A stretch of 64,000 nt of DNA. It comes from JBEKTW01 sp049515655 (GTDB lineage: Bacteria; Bacteroidota; Ignavibacteria; UBA10030; SZUA-254). Numbering within the stretch: position 1 is the first letter of the stretch; each line of letters begins with the position of its first letter. The notes under the pieces are model-generated. The model was not told the origin of the DNA, searched no databases, and saw only the letters and a list, made by a program, of their open reading frames with translations. This document shows positions 1 to 10,428 of this stretch, one piece after another. Both the position numbers and the translations under genes were made by a program. The DNA lies in NCBI GenBank assembly GCA_049515655.1, contig JBEKTW010000017.1, forward strand, positions 1 to 64,000, in the 5' to 3' direction.

Positions 1-437
1 GGGGGAAGGGGAGGCAGAGGGGTTGAGGGTTATCGCATCGAAAGCGGCTATGGCAACCATGCAGAGTAAACCTTAGCAAGGTTTTCCAGGATAAAAGGTA
101 ACCTTCAACCACGAATTTACCACGCAGAAGGTTACCTTTTGCTTGACCTTGCGAAGGTTCTATCCGGGCTTGGTACGTTTTCAGCCAAGTCTCGCTTTGT
201 TGCCACTACCAACTCAGCCATTTCGTATACTCCCCTTCCCACATTTATGGGGGAAGGGGAGGCAGAGGGGTAGAGGGTTATCGCATCGAAAGCGGCTATG
301 GCAACCATGCAGAGTAAACCTTAGCAAGGTTTTCCAGGATGAAAGGTAACCTTCAACCACGAATTTACGATGCAGAAGGTTACCTTTTGCTTGACCTTGC
401 GAAGGTTCTATCCGGGCTTGGTACGTTTCCAGCCAAC
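1..437. repeat. Tandem 248-bp duplication of a palindrome-rich intergenic sequence
   Basis: The sequence starting at position 1 is repeated almost exactly from position 249 (period 248), diverging near 437. The window opens inside the first copy, so more copies may lie to the left. Each unit contains a perfect inverted repeat, AAAAGGTAACCTTC / GAAGGTTACCTTTT (93-106 with 127-140, and again at about 341-388), plus a second pair built on AACCTTxGCAAGGTT. A third, diverged copy of this palindrome lies at 22,145-22,203. No convincing gene is present; short open frames here are incidental. Confidence 0.85.
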
Positions 438-652
438 TCTCGCTCTGGGAGGGAGCTTCCCGACCAACCCGCGTAGAGTCCGGTCCCCTGACCGGACAGG
501 CAACGTTGTCTTCTTACGGGTGTGAATGTGCCACACCATCCGTTTTCCGCCAGAGGCGGACAGGACGAAACGGACTCTACGGCTTCGATCTGTTTTTCAT
601 GCGGTCGGGAATACAATTCCCTCCGAGATTAGTCCGCGGCGGTCGGAAACGG

Positions 653-681
653 TTGACATTCATAGGAGGTCATACTATATT
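653..681 (+). promoter_or_regulatory. Sigma70-like promoter upstream of the GH31 gene
   Basis: TTGACA (653-658), a 17-nt spacer and TATATT (676-681), about 85 nt before the GH31 start codon at 768. The same layout recurs at other gene starts in this window, which supports it. The rest of 438-767 holds a TCCGCC/GGCGGA hairpin near 547 and no gene. Confidence 0.5.
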
Positions 682-767
682 GCAATTGGGAATTTTGTAC
701 CCTCTCAAAAGTGTGAGAGGAATGACAGAGTGTTTTCCGGAGTTTTCTTCCATGTCCAATTAAGATT

Positions 768-3536
768 ATGAAGACACCTCTTCTTCATGCCCGGTTCATC
801 TGCGGGATGATGTACGCTTCTCTTCTCACCTGCGGTGCGCAAACGTACCTCGGCAATTTCACCGGGTACTCAATCGAAGGGAAGGCAACGACCGTCCATG
901 CCGATACGTCTTCCGTGCGATTCATTTTCTTCACTCCCGAGATCGTCAGGGTGGATTTTTTGCCCGGACCGGCCACAGTATTGGATTCGTCTCTCGTCGT
1001 TATCCAGGATACGACCGCGGATGTGGCAACTTCGATTGAGGAGACGGATTCTTCCATCGCCATTACCTCCGCCTCGATGAAGATCGTTTGCGGCAAAAAT
1101 CCCTTGAGAATTGCATACTGTGATGGGGCAGGAAAACTGCTTCTCACCGAGCCCGCGTCGGGCGGTTTGGCGACCAATCAAGCGGCAAGGATCGCCGCGT
1201 TCACACTGAATCAGGACGACCATTTCTATGGAACCGGCGAGCGCGGCACGAGCATGGACAGGAGGGGACAGGCATTTGACAGCTACAACACCCAGATTGG
1301 CGGCTACACGTCGGCTCTGCCGACCATGAACACCAACATTCCCTTTATCACAACGACCGGCGGTTACGCGCTGTATTTCGAAAACACGTTCCCCGGCCGC
1401 TTCGATTTTGGCGTCGGCGATGCGTCACAATTCAGCTACACTGCCGGGGGCGGCGAGCTTTCGTATTTTGTTCTTGTCGCGCCCACTGTCGCGGACCAAC
1501 TCGAACGGTACACATGGCTCACCGGCCGGCAGCCGTTGCCGCCCCGCTGGGCGTTTGGGTTCCTTCAATCGAAGTTCGGTTACCAGTCCCAGACCGAGGC
1601 AACATCGATCGTTCAGACGATGCGGCAGGAACAAATTCCCTGCGACGCGATCATCCTGGACCTCTACTGGTATCAAGCGATGGGAGACCTTGCCTGGAAC
1701 ACTTCGGCGTGGCCTCAACCGTTTACGATGATGTCTGATTTTCTTGCCCAGGGGATCAAAACCATCGTCATCACAGAACCCTACATCGTCCAAACGTCAA
1801 TCAATTTCTCCGAGGCAAGCTCGAACGCGTACCTGGCGAAGAATACGATAAACCAGCCATATCTGCTCAACAATTGGTGGTCCTGTGGCTGCAATGCGGG
1901 ACTGCTGGATATCACAAACCCCGCCGTGCAGACCTGGTGGTGGAGCAAACATCCAGGGTTCTTTGGCACCGAATTGTCCGGCATCTGGACTGACCTCGGT
2001 GAGCCGGAAAATCATCCGCTGGACATGCTGCATTATCTCGGCAGCGCTGCAAAAGTCCATAACATCTTTAATCTTCTTTGGGCAAAGACGGTCTTCAATG
2101 GATTTCATCAGTTCCGTCCAAATCAAAGATTGTTCAATCTCACGCGATCCGGTTACGCGGGCATCCAACGGTATGGAGTGATACCCTGGTCGGGGGACGT
2201 CGGAAAGAGTTTCGGAGGACTTGCAGTTCAGCCCCCGATGATGCTCGGCATGGGAATGTCCGGACTTGCCTATCACAATTCTGACATCGGCGGCTTTTGC
2301 TGTGGGACGACGACCCCTGAACTCTACGTTCGATGGATGCAGTACGGAACATTCTGCCCGATCACGAGAGCCCATGGTACCGGCCAGCCGACCGAACCCT
2401 GGGGGTACGGTGCACAGGCGGAGAGCTTGTGCACGAAATTCATACAGCTTCGCTATCAACTCCTGCCGTATATCTACACCATGGCGTACGAGAACTATCA
2501 GACGGGCTTACCGCTGGCGCGACCGCTGTTCTTCGCCGACGCGAACGACAATAACCTCACGAACGAGAGTTCATCGTACTTCTGGGGCGACGCGTTTCTG
2601 GTGTCTCCCGTTGTTCAGGTAGGGCAAACCAGCAAGTTGGTCTATCTCCCGCGCGGGACGTGGATTGACTTCTGGACCGACAACGTCTATCAGGGCGGGA
2701 GTATGATCTCGGTGCCGGCCCCGCTCGACAAAATGCCGCTCTTTGTGAGAGCGGGCAGTATTATTCCCCTTCAGCCGCTGATGAATTACTCAGATGAGCG
2801 TCCGCTGGACACTTTGATCCTGCGCATGTATCCGGTCGCCGGCCCACAAAATACGTTTTCACTGTATGAAGATGACGGCAAGACTCTCGATTACCAATCC
2901 GGCAAGTCTGCACAGACGAGAGTTACGCAGAGCATTGCCGAACTGACCGATTCGACTGGGAAGATTCCGGTGCTTGACGTCCTGATAGGAGCTTCACAGG
3001 GGGTCTACGACGGCAGACCCACGCAGAGAGTCTATCTTGTTGATGTCCATGGGATATCACGGAAGCCGACGGCGGTATCGATCAACGACCAATTGGCACC
3101 TGAACGATTGTCGATCGACGAGTTACGACAAAACGGGAACGGGTTCTACTATGACCAGTCCTCACAACGCTTGTACGTTCACGTTCCCACCGTTCCGGAC
3201 AGCTCATACCACATGGTCGCTCAAAATATCCAGACGACGACGTCTGTCGAAAATCTAAAAGGTCCATTGGAATTCAGGCTCGAGCAGAACTATCCCAATC
3301 CGTTCAACCCGGTAACAACGGTGTCATTTGTTATTGGTTCTTCATCATTTGTGACACTCGGGGTGTACGACGTGCTAGGGAAAAAAGTGGCAACGCTCGT
3401 CAACGAAGTGAAGCAGCCCGGAAAGTTCACTGTGAAGTGGGACGCAAGTGACGCCGGATTGCCCAGCGGGGTGTATTTCTACCGCCTGACTGCCGGAACA
3501 TTTGTAGAAACAAAAAAACTTATCTTGGTGAAGTGA
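768..3536 (+). CDS. Secreted GH31 family alpha-glucosidase/alpha-xylosidase with T9SS sorting domain
   Basis: This is a glycoside hydrolase of family GH31, which releases alpha-linked glucose or xylose from oligosaccharide ends by a retaining mechanism. The 922-residue protein starts with a short hydrophobic signal-like segment. It carries the GH31 nucleophile motif TDLGEPE with D409 and the acid/base motif WSGD with D477. The C-terminal 85 or so residues form a type A T9SS sorting domain: the YPNPFNP motif, a GVYDVLGK stretch and a final SGVYFYRL...KKLILVK tail. The protein should therefore be exported and surface-attached or released. It is the first gene of a run of glycan-degrading genes, with a promoter candidate about 85 nt upstream. 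Substrate (glucoside or xyloside) cannot be settled from sequence alone. Confidence 0.92.
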   Translation: MKTPLLHARFICGMMYASLLTCGAQTYLGNFTGYSIEGKATTVHADTSSVRFIFFTPEIVRVDFLPGPATVLDSSLVVIQDTTADVATSIEETDSSIAITSASMKIVCGKNPLRIAYCDGAGKLLLTEPASGGLATNQAARIAAFTLNQDDHFYGTGERGTSMDRRGQAFDSYNTQIGGYTSALPTMNTNIPFITTTGGYALYFENTFPGRFDFGVGDASQFSYTAGGGELSYFVLVAPTVADQLERYTWLTGRQPLPPRWAFGFLQSKFGYQSQTEATSIVQTMRQEQIPCDAIILDLYWYQAMGDLAWNTSAWPQPFTMMSDFLAQGIKTIVITEPYIVQTSINFSEASSNAYLAKNTINQPYLLNNWWSCGCNAGLLDITNPAVQTWWWSKHPGFFGTELSGIWTDLGEPENHPLDMLHYLGSAAKVHNIFNLLWAKTVFNGFHQFRPNQRLFNLTRSGYAGIQRYGVIPWSGDVGKSFGGLAVQPPMMLGMGMSGLAYHNSDIGGFCCGTTTPELYVRWMQYGTFCPITRAHGTGQPTEPWGYGAQAESLCTKFIQLRYQLLPYIYTMAYENYQTGLPLARPLFFADANDNNLTNESSSYFWGDAFLVSPVVQVGQTSKLVYLPRGTWIDFWTDNVYQGGSMISVPAPLDKMPLFVRAGSIIPLQPLMNYSDERPLDTLILRMYPVAGPQNTFSLYEDDGKTLDYQSGKSAQTRVTQSIAELTDSTGKIPVLDVLIGASQGVYDGRPTQRVYLVDVHGISRKPTAVSINDQLAPERLSIDELRQNGNGFYYDQSSQRLYVHVPTVPDSSYHMVAQNIQTTTSVENLKGPLEFRLEQNYPNPFNPVTTVSFVIGSSSFVTLGVYDVLGKKVATLVNEVKQPGKFTVKWDASDAGLPSGVYFYRLTAGTFVETKKLILVK

Positions 3537-3601
3537 GTAAGCCAAACGGAAATCTTAACTATAAAATCAATGGATGATGGAAGATAGACGAGGGACGATA
3601 G

Positions 3602-5944
3602 ATGATTGACGACATTGCAGTCAAACGTGGAAGAGACCGTAGACCGGCGCTGAAAAACATTAGCCTCGTCCAGCTCCGGGCACTCTCGCTTGGGTTTCTA
3701 CTGTTTGTCATGGGTCCGCTCTGCTTCGCCGCTACGTCTATCCGGCTTGTCAGTAACGGCAAAAGCAGTTTCACGATCTTCGTTGCTGCTGACGCGCCGG
3801 CAGCGGTGGCGGCGAGCGCCGATACCCTGGGGCATTATATCCACGAAATCTCGGGCGCCGATCTCCCACTGAGTCGCCTACGCACGAAAAAGGGAGGCCA
3901 GATCGTCATCGAAGTGGGAAAATCATCAGACCGGAAGTTCGACATTAACCGCCTCGGAGACGACGGCTTCCGCATCAAGACAGTCGGGAAGAACATCTTT
4001 ATGACTGCAAGAACGGTTCGTGGAATTCGGAATGCCGTGTATTCGTTTCTCGAACAATATCTCGGATGCCGCTATTTTGCCCCGGACGCACAGTTCATTC
4101 CACACCCTTCGTCCATCATCCTCGGAAATATTGATACTACTGAGATACCGCCGTTTACGTTCCGGGTTCCATATTACGGCGAGGCGTTCGAACGACGCTA
4201 CATCGAATGGCAGAGACTTAGTAACGAGCCGAGGGACAGCGCCGGTGGCATTGTGATTTCTTCGGATTGGGGGATGTGGGTACACACGCTGGAGCGGCTG
4301 ATCCCGCCGGAGCGGTATTTTGCATCGCACCCGGAATACTTCGCCTACAAGAATGGAATCCGCATCTCGGACCAGCTCTGCCTTTCGAATCCGGAAGTCC
4401 TCCGACTCGCGACTACCGCGTTGGCAGTTGCGATCGAACAGAATCCAGGCAGGCGATATTGGTCGGTCAGCCAGATGGACAACTACGGTTTCTGCGAATG
4501 TGCGGATTGCCGGGGAGTGGACAGCATCGAAGGTTCGCAGAGCGGGAGCGTCATCCGGTTTGTCAACAAGGTGGCGGCGGAGTTTCCCGAAAAGATCATT
4601 TCAACGCTGGCGTATCAGTACAGCCGGAAGGCACCCTCGCACGTGAAGCCCGCGAAGAATGTCAACATCATGCTATGCACGATCGAATGCGACCGCAGCA
4701 AGCCGATCGAAGCCGATACGTCGCAGGGAAGTTTTCTCCTCGACCTCCGGGACTGGACAGCGCTCACGCACAACATCATCGTGTGGGATTACGTGATTAA
4801 TTTCTCGCATGTTGTCATGCCGTTTCCGAATTTCCAGGTTCTCCAACCCAACCTCCGTCTCTTTGCAAAGTACGGCGTGAAAATGTTGTTTGAGCAAGGC
4901 TGGCCCCCGGGCAGCGGTGAAATGGAGGAGCTGAGAGTGTATCTGCTCTCGCATCTCATGTGGAATCCGGGATGCGACGCGGAAAGCCTGATGCATGATT
5001 TCCTCGGAAGATATTACGGTCCCTCGGGAAAGTATATCGAGCAGTACATCCGGCTTCAGACCGAGTCCCTGAACAAATCCGACAGGGCGCTCACGCTTTA
5101 TGAGCCGCCGGGAGTTCACTCAGGCGATTACCTATCTCCCGGAATGCTCAAAGAATATCAAACTCTGCTCGACTCCGCATCCGCGGCGGCAAGCGGTGAT
5201 TCAGTCCTTGCCCGTCGCGTCGAGATGGTGAAACAGTCGGTTCGATATGCGACTCTTGAGGTTGCGAAGAAAATGGTTATGACGGACGGCTGGCTGTTCG
5301 AGAAGACTCCTTCGGGAACCTACGCGCCCAGAAAGGATATGATGAAAATCCTGGATGATTTCACGGCGACGGCGAAGAAATACGGTCCGCCCCGGCTGCA
5401 TGAGAGCGGCAATTCCCCTGATGAGTATTCGGCAAAGATGAGAGAGTACTTCCAGAGGGGAGTTGTTAATCATCTGGGAGTCGGGAAGAAGATTCAATTC
5501 GGAATTTCCCCTTCCCCCAAGTATCCTGCGAACGGTCCGGCAACCCTGGTTGATGGTGTTAGGGGGACGGAGGATTATCAGATGCTGTGGCTCGGCTGGG
5601 AAGGAACCGACATGAGCGCGACGGTCGATCTTGATACCACACAGGTAATCACTTCGGTCGGGGTGGATTGTCTCGACGACAATCAAAGCTGGATTTTCTT
5701 TCCGGAGAAAATAGAAATTGCCGTATCAGTTGATGGGAAAGCATTCGTCGATGCAGGAATGATTGAGAACCCCGACGCGCGCAAACAGGTGGCAAAACAG
5801 ACAAAGACATTCCTGCTCAACATGCCGGCTCCTCTGCATGCCCGGTATGTCAGGGTGGCGGCAAGAAACGTTGCCGAAGTCCCGGCCTGGCGTGGCGTGA
5901 AAGGTCTCGCCTGGGTCTTCGTCGACGAAATCATCATCCGATGA
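3602..5944 (+). CDS. DUF4838 domain protein with C-terminal F5/8-type C-like domain, predicted glycosidase-related
   Basis: The 780-residue protein has a hydrophobic export segment around residues 28-43. An N-terminal alpha/beta region (about 45-160) resembles the non-catalytic domain that precedes GH67/GH20-type barrels. It is followed by a DUF4838-like region with a CxCxxC cluster (CECADC, near residue 300). The last 150 or so residues look like a discoidin/carbohydrate-binding beta-sandwich, with phrases such as SWIFFPEKIEIAVSVDG and RYVRVAARN that recur in the esterase encoded at 10,429-12,612. DUF4838 proteins sit in polysaccharide utilisation regions and are suspected glycosidases; no activity is proven from these residues. 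It lies 65 nt after GH31 and probably shares its transcript. The true start may be a later methionine, since the first 25 residues are strongly charged. Confidence 0.75.
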   Translation: MIDDIAVKRGRDRRPALKNISLVQLRALSLGFLLFVMGPLCFAATSIRLVSNGKSSFTIFVAADAPAAVAASADTLGHYIHEISGADLPLSRLRTKKGGQIVIEVGKSSDRKFDINRLGDDGFRIKTVGKNIFMTARTVRGIRNAVYSFLEQYLGCRYFAPDAQFIPHPSSIILGNIDTTEIPPFTFRVPYYGEAFERRYIEWQRLSNEPRDSAGGIVISSDWGMWVHTLERLIPPERYFASHPEYFAYKNGIRISDQLCLSNPEVLRLATTALAVAIEQNPGRRYWSVSQMDNYGFCECADCRGVDSIEGSQSGSVIRFVNKVAAEFPEKIISTLAYQYSRKAPSHVKPAKNVNIMLCTIECDRSKPIEADTSQGSFLLDLRDWTALTHNIIVWDYVINFSHVVMPFPNFQVLQPNLRLFAKYGVKMLFEQGWPPGSGEMEELRVYLLSHLMWNPGCDAESLMHDFLGRYYGPSGKYIEQYIRLQTESLNKSDRALTLYEPPGVHSGDYLSPGMLKEYQTLLDSASAAASGDSVLARRVEMVKQSVRYATLEVAKKMVMTDGWLFEKTPSGTYAPRKDMMKILDDFTATAKKYGPPRLHESGNSPDEYSAKMREYFQRGVVNHLGVGKKIQFGISPSPKYPANGPATLVDGVRGTEDYQMLWLGWEGTDMSATVDLDTTQVITSVGVDCLDDNQSWIFFPEKIEIAVSVDGKAFVDAGMIENPDARKQVAKQTKTFLLNMPAPLHARYVRVAARNVAEVPAWRGVKGLAWVFVDEIIIR

Positions 5945-6040
5945 ACAATGAGTAATGTAATATTTCCGAATTACTATCAAACCATCTAACCATCCAACTA
6001 TCTAACGATCCAACTACCTAACGAACCAACTCAAACTCCA

Positions 6041-7450
6041 ATGAGAAAATATCTATATGTGCTTATCACGCTTGTCTTTACTTCTGCCTTCGGTCAGCAG
6101 CGCTATTATCCGCCGAGCGACAGTCTTGTTCAGCGAAAACTCCAATGGTGGGGCAACCTTAAATTCGGATTGTTGATGCACTGGGGTACCTACAGCCAGT
6201 GGGGGATCGTTGAGAGCTGGAGTTTGTGTCCGGAGGATGAAGGCTGGTGCCAGCGGAAAGGGCCGTATGCTGCCAACTATTTTGAATATAAGAAGGCCTA
6301 CGAGAATCTCAAGACGACGTTCAATCCCGTCAAATTCAATCCCGACAAATGGGCGAAGGCAGCGAAAGACGCGGGCATGAGGTACGTCGTGTTTACCACC
6401 AAGCATCATGATGGATTCTGCATGTTCGACACGAAGCAAACCGATTACAAGATCACCGACCCGGCATGTCCGTTCAGTTCGAACCCTGGAAGCAATGTCG
6501 CCAGAGAAATCTTCGATGCGTTCCGCAAGCAGGGACTCGGCATCGGCGCGTATTTTTCGAAACCGGACTGGCATTGTTCCGACTATTGGAGTCCGTACTT
6601 TCCGCCCTTCGACCGGAATGTGAATTATGATATCAAGAAGTATCCGGAGAAGTGGGAGGCATTCAAGACATTCACCTTTAACCAGATCAAAGAGTTGATG
6701 AGCGATTACGGCCGGATGGACATCCTCTGGCTTGACGGAGGATGGGTGCAGCCGGTTACCACGTCCTCACCGCGCGAGGGGAAAGGTCCGATCGATCAGA
6801 ACATCGACATGCCGAAAATCGCGGCAATGGCACGCTCACTCCAGCCCGGATTGATCGTTGTCGACCGTGCGGTGGAAGGAGAATATCAAAACTACCTCAC
6901 GCCCGAGCAGGAAATTTCCAAAGAGCCGCTTCCCTACCCATGGGAAACGTGCATGACCATGGCAACTTCATGGTCGTACGTTCCACACGATACCTACAAG
7001 CCGGCCCGCCGACTCGTTCATTTGCTCGCGCAAATCGTGTCGCGCGGAGGAAATTTTCTCCTGAACATCGGACCCGGTCCTGACGGCGAGCTGGACTCGG
7101 TGGCCTACAGCCGACTGAAAGAATTAGGAGCGTGGATGAGCGTCAACAGTGAAGCGATTTACGGGACGCATCCCATTGCACCGTATCAGTCGGACAAGGT
7201 TGTTTTCACTTCCAAAGATGATGGTTCCGTGTTTGCCATCTATATGGCGGGAGACAATGAGCATTTCCTGCCGGCAGCGATTTCACTAGGTTCATTTTTT
7301 CCGAAGCAAGGGAATGGAATAATACTCCTTGGGGCAAAGGGGGCATTAAGCTGGGAGAAAGTGGGGGAGAATTGTATCGTTCACGTTTCCGACTCGATGA
7401 GGAACACTCCGCCGTGCGACTACGCATGGGTGCTGAAAATTACTCGCTGA
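6041..7450 (+). CDS. Secreted GH29 alpha-L-fucosidase
   Basis: Retaining alpha-L-fucosidase of family GH29, removing terminal L-fucose from glycans in the periplasm or outside the cell. The 469-residue protein begins with a clear signal peptide (MRKYLYVLITLVFTSAFG, then QQ). Family hallmarks are KFGLLMHWGTYS, the TTKHHDGFCMFD strand with its fucose-binding histidines, and MDILWLDGGW, whose D232 is the expected nucleophile. Length is typical of the family. It lies about 100 nt after the DUF4838 gene. Its product, free fucose, would fit the fucose isomerase-like gene at 24,635. Confidence 0.93.
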   Translation: MRKYLYVLITLVFTSAFGQQRYYPPSDSLVQRKLQWWGNLKFGLLMHWGTYSQWGIVESWSLCPEDEGWCQRKGPYAANYFEYKKAYENLKTTFNPVKFNPDKWAKAAKDAGMRYVVFTTKHHDGFCMFDTKQTDYKITDPACPFSSNPGSNVAREIFDAFRKQGLGIGAYFSKPDWHCSDYWSPYFPPFDRNVNYDIKKYPEKWEAFKTFTFNQIKELMSDYGRMDILWLDGGWVQPVTTSSPREGKGPIDQNIDMPKIAAMARSLQPGLIVVDRAVEGEYQNYLTPEQEISKEPLPYPWETCMTMATSWSYVPHDTYKPARRLVHLLAQIVSRGGNFLLNIGPGPDGELDSVAYSRLKELGAWMSVNSEAIYGTHPIAPYQSDKVVFTSKDDGSVFAIYMAGDNEHFLPAAISLGSFFPKQGNGIILLGAKGALSWEKVGENCIVHVSDSMRNTPPCDYAWVLKITR

Positions 7451-7521
7451 TGTGGTTTTTCTTTATAAAATGAATATCTTTGGAAATAGTCGTGCATCGT
7501 TCTCATTCTTGCGCGCTGTGC

Positions 7522-7602
7522 TGACCCCACCTTCCGTCCTCCCCTTGGTAAGGGGAGGGAACTTCTCCCCCTTTTTCAAGGGGGAGAATACAAGAGGGAG
7601 TC
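7522..7602. repeat. Dispersed intergenic repeat, copy 1 (TCCCCC...GGGGGA hairpin family)
   Basis: An 81-bp element whose core is a C-rich/G-rich hairpin (TTCTCCCCCTT - TTCAAGGGGGAGAA), followed by the conserved tail TACAAGAGGG. Other copies lie at 16,891-16,966, 24,404-24,446 and 35,552-35,634, always between genes. The hairpin could also terminate transcription, but there is no T-tract. Confidence 0.85.
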
Positions 7603-7663
7603 TGGCATTGACCACACAACTCAAACTGAGTCACTGCCCAGGAATAAACACAATGGAAATCCA

Positions 7664-10345
7664 ATGATTACTCTGGCCGGAAAAAGAATGAACCTCTCCA
7701 CCAATTGCCGTGTAAAACGAAACGGTTTCCGATTATCGTTCGTATGTGCGATCGCGATATCAATTTTGTTAGTCTCGAACTCCGCCTGGAATTTTCCGCA
7801 AATGGGATCTGCCACAGGAGGGAATCGAGTCGGTTCAAAGTACAACGGCGGCACGTTTGTCACTACGGGACAGACAGTGAAGCCGGCTGGGAAGACGATT
7901 GCCTTTGCAGGTCGTCCGGTTGACCTGGTACTCTCGACCGACTCGCGAGTGGTGTACGTGAAAAAAGTCAACGGACTGGTCATTGTCGGCGCGGATTCAA
8001 TGAAAATCCGGCAGGAACTGCCGTTTGACAAGGGCGAGGGGGGCTCGATGCACGGTATCACAGTTTCATCCGATGGAAAACGAATCTATCTTACGAGCTC
8101 GGGCAGTCTGCTGTGGGAAGCCCGGCTCAATGACAGCAGTAAATGGTATTGGAGCAGAAGAATCGACATTTCCGGAAGCGGTCAGGGAGATTCGTATCCG
8201 TGCGGTCTTGCCGTGAGCAGAGACGGTTCACATGCCTACGTGGCCCTCTCGCGCAGCAATTCATTGGCAATCGTCGACCTGGAAGCAGGCAAGTTAGAGA
8301 CCGAAGTCGCCGTCGGAGTTGCGCCGTTTGACGTTGCCCTCTCGCCGGATGGCAAGGTCGTGTATGTATCGAATTGGGGCGGACGCAGACCGTCGCATGG
8401 TGAACGCGTCATGAAATCGTCCGGCACTGAAACGCTTGTGGATGAGCACGGCCTGCCGACGAGCGGAACGGTATCGGCGGTCGACCTCACATCGCGCAGC
8501 GCCATCGAAAGCGTTGCTGTCGGTTTGCATCCTTCGGGCATGGTGCTGCGGCACGACGGTTCTCTGTTGTTTGTTGCCAATGCGAACTCGGACGACATTT
8601 CAATCATGGATATAAAGACTTTCAAAGTACTGGAGACTGTCAAAGTTCGGCCCGATGCTGCATTACCTTTCGGCAGTATCACCAATGCCGTGGCCTTGAG
8701 TGCCGATGGCAAGACATTGTATGCGGCAAACGGCGGGAATAACGCCGTCGCGGTGATTGCATTGGGCGACATGGGTCATCGCAAAAGTAAGGTGCTTGGA
8801 TTTATCCCCACCGGCTGGTTTCCCGCTGCGCTGGCAGTAGATAGACAGCAGCTCTTCATTGCCAACACGAAAGGTGAAGGCTCGCGGCAGGCAGATTCGG
8901 CGGCGCACAAGTGGCATGTCAAGTGGCAACGGGGAACGATGAGTCAAATCCCTCTTCCCACGTCATCGACACTGGCAAAGTACACAAAGGATGTTCGTGA
9001 GCTCTCGCTCGTACGGCAATCCTTGGACGCATTCGATCCGGCGCGACACGGTGTAAATCCGGTTCCCGTTCCAAAACACGCGGGCGAGCCGTCGGTGTTT
9101 CGCCATGTCGTCTATGTCCTCAAGGAGAATCGCACTTACGATCAGGTCTTCGGCGATTTGAAGCAGGGCAACAACGACCCCGACCTTTGCATCTTCGGCC
9201 GGGATGTGACCCCCAATCACCATGCGCTGGCGGAGCAATTTGTGCTTCTGGATAACTACTACTGCACCGGCATCGTCTCCGCCGACGGTCATCAGTGGGC
9301 AACGCAGGGTATCACAACGGATTATCAAGAAAAGGCCTGGGGAACGTGGTCGCGCAGCTACGATTTCGGGTCGGACCCGCTCGCGTTTGCGCCAACCAAT
9401 TTCATCTGGGATAATGCGCTTCTCCACGGACTCTCGTTTCGTAATTACGGCGAGTTTGATTTTCCGGCGGTCGAACCTGACACTGTCACATGGTCCACTG
9501 TCTACGACGACTTCATAAATAAAAAGGGAGCGGTGGGCTTTCGTCCGTGGGTGCCCCTCGAGCCCCTCGTGCCCTACACGTGTCCGACCTATCCGGGATG
9601 GAACCTTCGTATCCCGGATGCTGTGCGTCTGGACCGTTTCATGAAGGAATTCGAAGAATATGAGAAGCGCGGCGAGTGGCCCAACCTCGTCTTTGTGTAC
9701 TTGCCGCAGGATCATACCTCCGGAAACCAGATTGGTGCCCCTACTCCTCGTGCCCATGTTGCCGACAACGACCTCGCGGTGGGAAGACTGATCGAGGCAA
9801 TCTCGAAAAGCCCGTTCTGGCAGAATACCTGCATCTTCGTTAACGAGGACGATCCGCAAAACGGGTTCGACCATGTGGACGGACACCGCTCGCTGTGTCT
9901 GGTCGTCAGTCCCTACACAAAACGCGGGAAGGTCGTCAGCAAATTCTACAACCAGAGCTCCGTCCTTCACACCATCGAGCACATCCTCGGCCTTCCGCCG
10001 ATGAACCAGCTCGACGCGCTCGCGCCGACCATGGAGGACTGCTTCGCTCCTCAGCCCGATTTCACTCCTTATGCGGCGTTACCGAATACGATCCCGCTCG
10101 ACGAGATGAACAAGCATGCGTCAATTATTGACGGCAAAGAATCTCCTGACCGGACGACCGGCGAATTGTTCGACTTCTCCCGGCCCGACCGCATCGACGA
10201 TGACCTGCTCAATCGCGTTCTCTGGCTTTCGGCGAAAGGTCCTGGCGTACCGTATCCTGAGCGTTTTGCCGGAGCACACGGCCGTGGCCTCAAAGCGCTT
10301 CATCTCAAGCTTGATTCCGCTGTGAGCGAAGACGGGGACGAATAA
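7664..10345 (+). CDS. YncE-like beta-propeller fused to alkaline-phosphatase-superfamily phosphoesterase
   Basis: This is a two-part secreted protein of 893 residues. After a signal-anchor-like hydrophobic stretch (about residues 25-42) come several YVTN/YncE-type beta-propeller blades to about residue 420, with repeated phrases such as LSPDGKVVYVSNWGG and LSADGKTLYAANGGNN. From about residue 460 a phosphoesterase-family domain begins with VVYVLKENRTYDQVFGD; it continues through a metal-site-like FVNEDDPQNGFDHVDGHR segment. This architecture is widespread in FCB-group genomes, usually annotated as bifunctional YncE/alkaline phosphatase family, and its substrate is unknown. ATG at 7664 is used; an in-frame ATG at 7688 is an equally good start. 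The gene sits among glycosidases, but a direct role in glycan breakdown is not evident. Confidence 0.85.
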   Translation: MITLAGKRMNLSTNCRVKRNGFRLSFVCAIAISILLVSNSAWNFPQMGSATGGNRVGSKYNGGTFVTTGQTVKPAGKTIAFAGRPVDLVLSTDSRVVYVKKVNGLVIVGADSMKIRQELPFDKGEGGSMHGITVSSDGKRIYLTSSGSLLWEARLNDSSKWYWSRRIDISGSGQGDSYPCGLAVSRDGSHAYVALSRSNSLAIVDLEAGKLETEVAVGVAPFDVALSPDGKVVYVSNWGGRRPSHGERVMKSSGTETLVDEHGLPTSGTVSAVDLTSRSAIESVAVGLHPSGMVLRHDGSLLFVANANSDDISIMDIKTFKVLETVKVRPDAALPFGSITNAVALSADGKTLYAANGGNNAVAVIALGDMGHRKSKVLGFIPTGWFPAALAVDRQQLFIANTKGEGSRQADSAAHKWHVKWQRGTMSQIPLPTSSTLAKYTKDVRELSLVRQSLDAFDPARHGVNPVPVPKHAGEPSVFRHVVYVLKENRTYDQVFGDLKQGNNDPDLCIFGRDVTPNHHALAEQFVLLDNYYCTGIVSADGHQWATQGITTDYQEKAWGTWSRSYDFGSDPLAFAPTNFIWDNALLHGLSFRNYGEFDFPAVEPDTVTWSTVYDDFINKKGAVGFRPWVPLEPLVPYTCPTYPGWNLRIPDAVRLDRFMKEFEEYEKRGEWPNLVFVYLPQDHTSGNQIGAPTPRAHVADNDLAVGRLIEAISKSPFWQNTCIFVNEDDPQNGFDHVDGHRSLCLVVSPYTKRGKVVSKFYNQSSVLHTIEHILGLPPMNQLDALAPTMEDCFAPQPDFTPYAALPNTIPLDEMNKHASIIDGKESPDRTTGELFDFSRPDRIDDDLLNRVLWLSAKGPGVPYPERFAGAHGRGLKALHLKLDSAVSEDGDE

Positions 10346-10428
10346 CTCTTTGTCGCGCAAGGCTGCCGGAATACGGAAGCTCACGAAGTCATTTATCAGT
10401 GTCATTCTATTATCATAAAGGAAAAACC

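Noticed and set aside
143..771. Short open frames at the left edge
   Set aside because: They lie in tandem repeats and hairpins, lack ribosome sites and have repeat-driven composition.
8963..9982. Long minus-strand open frame opposite the phosphoesterase gene
   Set aside because: It mirrors the codon pattern of a well-supported plus-strand gene with clear family motifs; a shadow frame.
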